Source: Chitinispirillaceae bacterium (GTDB lineage: Bacteria; Fibrobacterota; Chitinivibrionia; Chitinivibrionales; Chitinispirillaceae). Taken from it: a stretch of 6,674 nucleotides of DNA. Shown here piece by piece: positions 1 through 4,535 of this stretch. The stretch's first letter is position 1; each line of letters opens with the position of its first letter. The position numbers were made by a program, and so were the translations under genes. Location of the stretch: NCBI GenBank assembly GCA_016926315.1, contig JAFGOU010000507.1, positions 1 through 6,674 of the forward strand, written 5' to 3'. Under the pieces are notes generated by a model that saw only the letters and a list, made by a program, of their open reading frames with translations, was not told the DNA's origin and searched no databases.

Positions 1-4
1 CCCC

Positions 5-73
5 ATGCCGGTCCTACGGACCTCGGATTCTGGTTGTTTTTTAACTCTACAACCATGTCGTGCCTACGGCACT
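5..73. repeat. Two tandem short hairpins with exact 50-bp period
   Basis: Two 13-bp palindromes share the plan 5-bp arm, TAC loop, 5-bp arm. GGTCC-TAC-GGACC lies at 10-22 and GTGCC-TAC-GGCAC at 60-72. Both are preceded by CATGYCG-type sequence and followed by CTC or CTCA, and they are offset by exactly 50 bp. Arm bases differ in a compensatory way, so pairing is conserved while sequence is not. A third inverted repeat (TGGTTGT at 31-37, ACAACCA at 49-55) sits between them. The array may continue beyond the left edge. I recall similar CCTACGG-centred palindromes scattered between genes in several environmental bacterial lineages, but cannot verify that here. Confidence 0.6.
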
Positions 74-78
74 CAATG

Positions 79-223
79 ACAACGGGTGGATGTGGCAAAA
101 ATTTGTGCCAGAGACACATACCTCTGACAAATATCCTGCATGCTTTCCACCTGTTTGTTTCAGGAACGTAGGGCCGGCATTGCATATACCCATAACAGAA
201 TCATTCAATTCAGACCGGTAACG
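79..223. other. Spacer without recognisable genes
   Basis: No coding frame with a ribosome binding site or family resemblance is visible. The word TGTTTGTTTCAGG near 152-164 resembles words at about 1081-1092 and 1218-1229 next to the downstream REP copies, so part of this stretch may be degraded repeat sequence. Confidence 0.4.
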
Positions 224-288
224 CGTATGACCTGATGCACAAACAGATCGTGTGGCACGGTCCCCCGGACCGTGTTTTCAGGACACCG
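224..288 (+). repeat. REP-type palindromic repeat, copy 1 (reference orientation)
   Basis: The core hairpin has arms CACGGTCC (256-263) and GGACCGTG (267-274) around a CCC loop. It is preceded by ACAGATCGTGTGG and followed by TTTTCAGGACA. The whole 65-bp block recurs at 1149-1213 with three mismatches (positions 229, 238 and 286). Its place just upstream of a RAYT gene and its hairpin design fit a REP element, the typical substrate of such transposases. The GTGTGG immediately 5' of the stem is shared with other copies and could be the recognition flank, by analogy with the GTAG tetranucleotide of enterobacterial REPs (inference). Confidence 0.8.
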
Positions 289-333
289 ACAGGCAGCCCG
301 TGTTTTTCAGAGCACCCGTAAAACAAATCAAGA

Positions 334-362
334 TTGACACAATCGATTTCAGCTTGTTCCAT
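334..362 (+). promoter_or_regulatory. Possible promoter for the RAYT gene
   Basis: A consensus -35 hexamer TTGACA lies at 334-339. At 17-bp spacing the best -10 is TTCCAT (357-362), which matches only three of six positions. The -35 is embedded in the small inverted repeat GATTG-ACA-CAATC (332-344), which could serve as an operator. The poor -10 makes this tentative. Confidence 0.3.
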
Positions 363-427
363 CCATTATTTTCTTTTTTTAAAACAGCAACCTGTCCTCT
401 TAAGGCATTCATGGAAGGCGGACTCCG

Positions 428-1024
428 ATGCCAGCCGGCAAACCTCATAAGAAATTGCATCATTACAATACCCCAGGCCATGCCCATGAGCTTACCTTTT
501 CCTGTTTCCGTCGACAGCGCTATTTCGACGACGATGTTGCCTGCCGGTATTTTTTAACAGAAATCGAAAGGACAAGGGTACTGTATAATTTTAAGCTTTG
601 GGCATATGTGCTGATGCCGCACCATGTTCACCTTCTCATCTGGCCTTTGAATCATGACTATGACATCGGTAAAATTGAAAGCGGCATGAAGGGCGTCATG
701 GCAAAAAAGTACCGGAAATACCTCTTTGAACATGACCGCTCCAAACACGATTCTTTCCTGATGCCCGAGGAGGGGGTGAAACAATTTGTTTTTTGGCAAA
801 AAGGGGGTGGATTTGACCGTAATATGTGGAATCCCAAGGCAATACATGATTCGGTTACCTACATAGAGGCAAATCCGGTGCGGTCACGCCTTGCCGTTAC
901 CCCGGAAGATTGGTCGTGGTCTTCGGCCTATGCAAGGGCACATAAGGATGGTGTACTTCCGGACACTTTTACCATGCCTGTTGCCATGCCGAATCCGCAC
1001 TATCAGAGATTGGGTATCTCGTAA
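428..1024 (+). CDS. REP-associated tyrosine transposase (RAYT, Y1/HUH family)
   Basis: A 198-residue single-domain protein of the Y1 transposase superfamily (IS200/IS605-like fold). Such enzymes bind single-stranded hairpins and cut DNA with a tyrosine nucleophile. Visible motifs: an N-terminal segment around residues 13-33 (YNTPGHAHELTFSCFRRQ then RYF) typical of RAYT-like proteins; the HUH metal-binding motif H66-V67-H68 in MPHHVHLL; FWQKGGGFDRN at 122-132; and TYIEANPV (144-151), where Y145 aligns with the catalytic Tyr of E. coli TnpA-REP (YIxxNPV), followed by PEDWSWSSA. Length is usual for the family and there is no frameshift, so it may be active. The start is supported by GGAAGG at 413-418, nine bases upstream. 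REP-like palindromes lie on both sides, the normal context for a RAYT. RAYTs are usually single-copy and not self-mobile like classical IS; the biological role here is unknown. Confidence 0.92.
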   Translation: MPAGKPHKKLHHYNTPGHAHELTFSCFRRQRYFDDDVACRYFLTEIERTRVLYNFKLWAYVLMPHHVHLLIWPLNHDYDIGKIESGMKGVMAKKYRKYLFEHDRSKHDSFLMPEEGVKQFVFWQKGGGFDRNMWNPKAIHDSVTYIEANPVRSRLAVTPEDWSWSSAYARAHKDGVLPDTFTMPVAMPNPHYQRLGIS

Positions 1025-1050
1025 GAGATCGTTGCTGTTTCGGGTTTAAG

Positions 1051-1077
1051 AGCACGGTCCAGGGGACCGTGGCACAC
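1051..1077 (-). repeat. REP-type repeat, copy 2, inverted
   Basis: The stem CACGGTCC (1053-1060) / GGACCGTG (1064-1071) is identical to copy 1, but the loop and flanks read in reverse. On the minus strand it reads GTGTGC, stem, CCT loop, stem. It begins 28 bases after the RAYT stop codon. With copy 4 it makes an inverted pair, similar to the BIME arrangement of enterobacterial REPs. Confidence 0.75.
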
Positions 1078-1114
1078 GGTGTTTGTTTCGGACAGGTATC
1101 CGGTGTGATCTGTA

Positions 1115-1151
1115 GCACAAACAGATCGTATGGCACGGACGGGTCGCCCGT
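1115..1151 (+). repeat. REP-type repeat, copy 3, with an altered hairpin
   Basis: Positions 1115-1138 match 237-260 of copy 1 with one mismatch (the flank plus CACGG). The hairpin that follows is different: ACGGG-TCG-CCCGT (1139-1151). The 5' flank is thus kept while the palindrome is replaced. Just upstream, GATCTGT (1107-1113) pairs perfectly with ACAGATC (1121-1127) across a 7-base loop, which marks the junction between inverted units. Confidence 0.6.
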
Positions 1152-1213
1152 ATAACCTGATGTACAAACAGATCGTGTGGCACGGTCCCCCGGACCGTGT
1201 TTTCAGGACATCG
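1149..1213 (+). repeat. REP-type repeat, copy 4 (direct repeat of copy 1)
   Basis: This 65-bp block matches 224-288 at 62 positions, with the same stem (arms at 1181-1188 and 1192-1199) and the same CCC loop. The constant offset of 925 bp places the whole RAYT gene between two long direct repeats, so homologous recombination between them would remove the gene and leave one REP. Confidence 0.8.
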
Positions 1214-1366
1214 GTATGTTTGTTCCGGGTCTCACCGTCCGGGCACCCGGCGACAACCATCACCACCAAGACGCTCCAGACCCCTCCAGACACCCTGCCG
1301 CGAGCGTGGTTTCTCCGTAAACGGGAAATGCTCCAAAAACCGCCGGTTTTATCGCTTTAATGAATG
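1214..1366 (+). other. Spacer between REP cluster and pilin operon
   Basis: Nothing here looks coding. There is a short CCGGG-CA-CCCGG inverted repeat near 1237-1250, and a weak AAAAC/GTTTT pair around 1335-1350 without a convincing U-tract. The open frames crossing this stretch have no family resemblance and include repeat sequence. Confidence 0.4.
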
Positions 1367-1395
1367 TTGCTTCAGCGGGAAGAAAGATGTATAAT
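1367..1395 (+). promoter_or_regulatory. Probable sigma70-type promoter of the pseudopilin operon
   Basis: The -10 is a perfect TATAAT (1390-1395). At the ideal 17-bp spacing upstream lies TTGCTT (1367-1372), which keeps the TTG of the -35 consensus. Transcription would start near 1402, giving a leader of about 95 bases before the first pseudopilin start codon. No other candidate of this quality is visible upstream of the operon. Confidence 0.5.
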
Positions 1396-1401
1396 CAATA
1401 T

Positions 1402-1496
1402 AGGTTTCCGCATCTCCAGTCGCACCGCCGGCCCGCAAAGGGCAGGGGAAAAAACAGCGGTTTCAGCTCGCAGGCCTGCAAAGGGGAAAGGGTGCT
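1402..1496 (+). promoter_or_regulatory. Structured 5' leader of the pseudopilin operon
   Basis: The inferred leader contains GCCC-GCAAA-GGGC (1431-1443) and a 10-bp palindrome GCAGGCCTGC (1470-1479) directly before the purine-rich Shine-Dalgarno region AAAGGGGAAAGGG (1480-1492). The palindrome could influence access to the ribosome binding site. The word GCAAAGGG occurs at 1435-1442 and again at 1478-1485. I do not recognise a known riboswitch. Confidence 0.25.
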
Positions 1497-1907
1497 ATGC
1501 ACAAAAACGCAAAAGGCTTCACCCTTGTCGAACTCCTCGTGGCAGCGGCGGTCATCTCCCTGTCGCTCTTTGCAACGGTTGCCATGGTCCGTAAGGGACA
1601 GGAGGTTATAGCGCTTGACAAACACTACCGGACGGCGCACGGCATTGTCCAGCGGACTCTTGAAAACCCGCGGTACCAGCCGGAAAACTATGCCAACCTG
1701 ACCGCTCCGGCGAACCAGTCGGTCCCGATCGACAACACTATTCAGGGCACCTTATCGGTTGTCATAGGCAATGAACAGGCATTAATCAACGGTACGTCTC
1801 TGCCGCACCGCGTCATTACGGCCACGGTGACCTGGAGAGAACTGAACAGCAACCAAAACGAGACGGTGAGCACCAGCAAATGGATAGCGGACGTACAACG
1901 CGAATAA
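1497..1907 (+). CDS. Type IV pilus minor pseudopilin, PilV/GspI-like
   Basis: A 136-residue prepilin. The short positive leader MHKNAKG ends at the prepilin peptidase site G7/F8 and is followed by FTLVELL, with the conserved Glu at mature position 5 (E12). A hydrophobic helix runs to about residue 31 and would anchor the protein in the inner membrane before assembly. The rest is a small globular domain ending in VTWREL...STSKWIADV, a pattern seen at the C-terminus of PilV/GspI-type proteins. Shine-Dalgarno-like AAGGGG and AAAGGG precede the ATG. It is the first gene of a three-gene overlapping set and would be processed and N-methylated by PilD. Its likely role is as a minor subunit priming pilus assembly. 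The PilV-versus-GspI label is by position and size, not by close similarity I can check. Confidence 0.85.
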   Translation: MHKNAKGFTLVELLVAAAVISLSLFATVAMVRKGQEVIALDKHYRTAHGIVQRTLENPRYQPENYANLTAPANQSVPIDNTIQGTLSVVIGNEQALINGTSLPHRVITATVTWRELNSNQNETVSTSKWIADVQRE

Positions 1908-2440
1908 TTTCCGAACGGGGTTTCACCCTGGTAGAAGGCATCGTCGTCGCCGCCTTGACCGTAATAATTGCGGCCGTCATGTTAACCATTTTTCAAATGA
2001 ACGGCCAGGCGGTTTCAAACGGCGCGGTCAATACCAGAATACAGATGCAATACGAAACCGTGGTATCGCAGATTGGCCAGAAAACGCGGTATGCCAATGC
2101 GGTTCTTGACGGCAGCGGTGCCGGCGAGAGCTGGCCTCCTTCGGAGAACGCTGCGCCGGTACCGCATACAAAAACGGTCTGGGTGTTCGGCCCCAACAAC
2201 ACGGGAATGATCGGCGGCTACCAAATCACCGGCACAACGCTCAGGGAATACGACCTCACCATTCACGACTGGAAAAACTTCAGCGTCGGTTCCAGCGACG
2301 TCAAGGTGACGGAGTCCAGCGGTTTTTCGCTCAGCGGAGACAGAAAATGGCTGACCGTCAATATCAGCGTGTTCTCCACGTTACTTTCGATCACCGATAC
2401 CGCATTCTCAAAGCAGGAGGTATTTCTATGCAGAAACTGA
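1880..2440 (+). CDS. Type IV pilus minor pseudopilin, PilW/GspJ-like
   Basis: A 186-residue prepilin with leader MDSGRTTRIISERG, cleavage at G14/F15, then FTLVEGIVVAALTVIIAAVML; E19 is the mature Glu5. The hydrophobic helix spans about 15-38. The C-terminal half is predicted beta-rich (LREYDLTI, KWLTVNISV) and ends FSKQEVFLCRN, resembling the usual ending of PilW/GspJ-type minor subunits. The ATG at 1880 lies inside the upstream gene, a 28-base overlap. No other in-frame start exists before the cleavage motif, and GGTGAG (1865-1870) can act as a Shine-Dalgarno. The overlap implies translational coupling. It is inferred to sit in the tip complex with the products of the neighbouring genes. Confidence 0.83.
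   Translation: MDSGRTTRIISERGFTLVEGIVVAALTVIIAAVMLTIFQMNGQAVSNGAVNTRIQMQYETVVSQIGQKTRYANAVLDGSGAGESWPPSENAAPVPHTKTVWVFGPNNTGMIGGYQITGTTLREYDLTIHDWKNFSVGSSDVKVTESSGFSLSGDRKWLTVNISVFSTLLSITDTAFSKQEVFLCRN
2415..2420 (+). promoter_or_regulatory. Strong ribosome binding site that sets the PilX-like start
   Basis: A perfect AGGAGG lies seven bases before the ATG at 2428. This favours 2428 over the upstream in-frame ATG at 2347, which would add 27 residues without a Shine-Dalgarno and place the membrane helix unusually far from the N-terminus. Confidence 0.8.
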
Positions 2441-4131
2441 ACATCCACCAAAACGCCGCAAGGGCGGGTGAAAAAGGGTCCATCCTGGTCAGTGCAATCG
2501 CGATGTCGATGATCATCGCTCTTGCCGGTTTCAGTTTCATGCAGATCACGACCAGCAGCTTTAACAACGCCACCGAGGCCATAAAAAACGAACAGGCATT
2601 TAACGCCGCGGAATCCGGCGTATGGATGGCAGCCCGCTGGCTCAGGAATCCGGCGAATTTCCCGCAACTTAACCCTCGCAGCGACCTTGCCTATCCTTTC
2701 GGAACGCTGCCGATCGACCCTTCCATCAATACGATGGATGTCTACGTTAGCGTACAATTTTCACCCGGACCTTTGGCGTCAATCACCTCCGCGGTGTATA
2801 GGGACCCATCGGGCGGACAGTTGAAGACCGCTGCCACGTTCAAAAAACAGATTGCCATTGGAAATATCCATGTGCAGAGCTTTGGAACCTACAGTAATTT
2901 TTATAACACCTACCAACCCGATTATACTCATTATGTGACAGGCCAGTGGAAACAGTTTCCCACCATCGCCGACTGGGGAGGGTTCTATAATCGTACCTTC
3001 AACGGCCGTTTTCACATGAACAATTGCTTTCTCAAACTCTCCGATGGCGCCAAACCCGGCGGAGCAGGACCGGTTACCTTTACCAACGGACTTGTCACGG
3101 TTGCCACGCCGACCGATCCGACAATCATTGCCAATTATACAAAAAATTACGGAATAAGCCCGACAACCGGCCATAATTACAATGCCGGCGTGTGGGCTGA
3201 CTGGACAACAGAGGTAACACCGGATAAGCTTGACCAGATTTTCCACGACCGCTACACCTCAAACGTGGCCCAGATCGCCCTGCCTGCAGGGGAACTCAAC
3301 GCCACGGCCATTCTTGCCGATCCCTCCATTTCCAATAAAATTCGATTGCCCCCTTCAGGTTATGTTACCGATGACGAGGGCGAGGAAGCGACGAACTATC
3401 GTCCTACGCTCATTCTTAACGGTACTTCCGCAACGTATCAATTCAAACAGGGGACCACACTGCGAACAAGAACGTATAACATCGACGGTCAGATATTCTG
3501 CAGCACGGCAAACCTGAATGTCTATGGCGTAACCACCGGCAGGGTCACTATTACAACGGCCCCGGGGAAAAGCATCGTACCGGTCGGCAATATTGTAACG
3601 AGTGATTACAATCCCGCCACCGGTTCTCTCAACAATCCCAATAATATCGACAACATCATCGGGCTCGCTCCGGGCAAGCATATCAGGTTCAACAACTCCT
3701 GGAAAAAATATTTCCGGTATGACCCGGCTCCGGTCATTCAAAATGTCTCGGACCGGATCACCAACAATACCACCATGCACATCAGCGCCTCGATCATAGC
3801 AACCGGAACCGCGAATGTCAGTTACGCGACCAATGCGGCCAGGACCACGTTCACGACCAGAACCGAAATGGGCTGTGAATACTGGGATCTCTGTACGCCG
3901 GTTCTTTACAATTATAACCTTTTCGGCAACCGTATCCTCGGCGGATACCGGCCTGCGGCAAGCGGATGGCATGGCATCGTAAACGGGGGATGTAATGGAA
4001 CCCAGTCCATTGCCTATGACAACCGCATGCTCAACTTCGGGCTCCAGCCTCCGGCCTATCCCCGTCAGACCACGACAAGCGGCCTGTGGGTGCTGCGTAT
4101 CAGCGGATGGAGTGAGCGGAATACCATTTAA
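2428..4131 (+). CDS. PilX-N domain pilus assembly protein with DUF4900-like region
   Basis: A 567-residue protein from the chosen start. Residues 14-40 (GEKGSILVSAIAMSMIIALA, then GFSFMQI) form a basic-flanked membrane helix without Glu5, followed by AFNAAESG (57-64), the hallmark of the PilX N-terminal domain. PilX-type proteins are minor subunits or assembly factors of T4P. The long remainder is Asn/Thr-rich and beta-rich. Around residues 355-420 it shows a GRVTITT...IVPVGNIV...IIGLAPGKHIRF pattern, and near the end YDNRMLNFGLQPPAYPR (530-546) plus a final LWVL...GWSE. Together these resemble the DUF4900-type exported domain known from several environmental phyla. The gene overlaps the preceding one by 13 bases. 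Its last codon and stop fall inside the terminal repeat of the element at 4127-4343, so a few native C-terminal residues may have been replaced. No PilY1-like gene follows, unlike the classical pilVWXY1 order. Confidence 0.75.
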   Translation: MQKLNIHQNAARAGEKGSILVSAIAMSMIIALAGFSFMQITTSSFNNATEAIKNEQAFNAAESGVWMAARWLRNPANFPQLNPRSDLAYPFGTLPIDPSINTMDVYVSVQFSPGPLASITSAVYRDPSGGQLKTAATFKKQIAIGNIHVQSFGTYSNFYNTYQPDYTHYVTGQWKQFPTIADWGGFYNRTFNGRFHMNNCFLKLSDGAKPGGAGPVTFTNGLVTVATPTDPTIIANYTKNYGISPTTGHNYNAGVWADWTTEVTPDKLDQIFHDRYTSNVAQIALPAGELNATAILADPSISNKIRLPPSGYVTDDEGEEATNYRPTLILNGTSATYQFKQGTTLRTRTYNIDGQIFCSTANLNVYGVTTGRVTITTAPGKSIVPVGNIVTSDYNPATGSLNNPNNIDNIIGLAPGKHIRFNNSWKKYFRYDPAPVIQNVSDRITNNTTMHISASIIATGTANVSYATNAARTTFTTRTEMGCEYWDLCTPVLYNYNLFGNRILGGYRPAASGWHGIVNGGCNGTQSIAYDNRMLNFGLQPPAYPRQTTTSGLWVLRISGWSERNTI

Positions 4132-4343
4132 CCCGCTTTATTCATAAACTCCAACTAAGTTTCACCGCAGAGACGCCGAGGACGCGGAGGAAATGCATTG
4201 TTTTGATTTTGGTCATCCTCATTTTTTCTCTGCGCACCCTGCGTATTTCGACAGGCTCAGCACAGGCCTCCGCGGTGAAATGGTATTTGTTTCATGGGAT
4301 TTTTTCAACTCTTCAACAAGATTCATGAATAATCCGGGTTAAA
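4127..4343. mobile_element. MITE-like non-coding element with nested inverted repeats
   Basis: The outer inverted repeats are 4127-4145 (TTTAACCCG, CT, TTATTCAT) and 4325-4343. The reverse complement of the latter is TTTAACCCG, GA, TTATTCAT, so 17 of 19 bases match. Inside lies a second inverted pair, TTTCACCGCAGAG (4160-4172) with the complement of 4268-4280, one mismatch. The 217-bp span encodes nothing visible. Size, terminal repeats and lack of a transposase suggest a miniature inverted-repeat element, but I see no clear target-site duplication. The outer pair could alternatively be an unusually long stem at the end of the pil transcript. Confidence 0.5.
4160..4280. repeat. CACCGCAGAG-type interspersed repeat, interrupted
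   Basis: The block opens with TTTCACCGCAGAGACGCCG, GAGGACGCGGAGG. It closes with CTCTGCGCACCCTGCG and CCTCCGCGGTGAAA, a recognisable form of a palindromic intergenic repeat I recall from many environmental bacteria. Between the closing parts sits TTCGACAGGCTCAGCACAGG (4247-4266), itself resembling a separate dispersed repeat, so the right half seems to have been invaded. A degenerate reverse copy of the latter is at 5886-5904. Confidence 0.55.
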
Positions 4344-4534
4344 AAAGTATAAGGAAAGCGATACTGCCGTGTATATCAGCGCGTCTTCTCCTTACACGCT
4401 TCCGTTTTGAGGGTCAGGCAACGGGGATCTGGCACCAGTCGGTGTGGCAAGTACTGGGCAGGGTAATGCTTTTTTCTTGTCTTTCCCCCTAAAAACAGCT
4501 ATGTTAATACTAATCTGCATGGTAAAATAGAATC
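4344..4534 (+). other. Spacer upstream of the ATPase gene with degraded repeat words
   Basis: No gene is visible. CCGTTTTGAGGGTC (4402-4415) recurs at 5752-5765 with one mismatch, and AACGGGGATC (4420-4429) recurs exactly at 5705-5714, on the other side of the ATPase gene. GTCAGGCA (4413-4420) also matches the tail of the inverted REP copy at 5716-5723, and GGTGTGGCA near 4440-4448 matches the REP 5' flank. These look like eroded REP-family remnants. A CGTGTA/TACACG pair (4368-4373, 4393-4398) could form a weak stem. Confidence 0.4.
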
Positions 4535-4535
4535 A
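4523..4535 (+). promoter_or_regulatory. Possible leaderless promoter of the ATPase gene
   Basis: TAAAAT (4523-4528) is one base from the -10 consensus, and its last T is seven bases before the ATG at 4535. No Shine-Dalgarno sequence is visible upstream of that ATG. Transcription from this -10 would begin at or next to the start codon. No good -35 is seen, so this is tentative. Confidence 0.25.

Noticed and set aside
5..73. Guanidine-II (mini-ykkC) riboswitch, because of two hairpins with ACG in the loop
   Set aside because: The symmetric pairing leaves a TAC triloop rather than the ACGR tetraloop, the 5-bp stems are short, and no guanidine exporter or SugE-type gene follows.
428..1024. Classical IS200/IS605 insertion sequence
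   Set aside because: The YIxxNPV tyrosine motif, the C-terminal PEDWSWSSA pattern and the flanking REP units indicate a RAYT; no tnpB or defined IS ends are seen.
224..1213. CRISPR array
   Set aside because: Repeats occur in both orientations, spacings are irregular, and the unit is a hairpin element around a transposase gene.
1130..1394. Overlapping small plus-strand open frames of 65-76 codons
   Set aside because: They begin in or run through REP sequence, lack ribosome binding sites and look like random Arg/Pro-rich translations.
1396..1496. c-di-GMP-I/cGAMP (GEMM) riboswitch in the pilin leader
   Set aside because: GCAAAGGGCA resembles part of the motif, but the AACC...GG P2 helix, the GAAA tetraloop and the second GCAAAGCC segment are missing.
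2347..2427. Upstream in-frame start for the PilX-like gene
   Set aside because: There is no Shine-Dalgarno at 2347, it would overlap the preceding gene by 94 bases, and a perfect AGGAGG marks the ATG at 2428.
2263..2757. 164-codon open frame on the minus strand
   Set aside because: It spans the overlap of two well-supported pseudopilin genes in antisense and has no family pattern.
3355..3972. 205-codon open frame on the minus strand
   Set aside because: It is antisense to the PilX/DUF4900-like gene, with no ribosome binding site or recognisable domain; the plus-strand frame has coherent domain patterns.
4132..4345. Intrinsic terminator after the pseudopilin operon
   Set aside because: The A-run after GGGTT (4341-4346) has the wrong polarity for a plus-strand terminator, and the long outer inverted repeat encloses about 180 bases. 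An element fits better.
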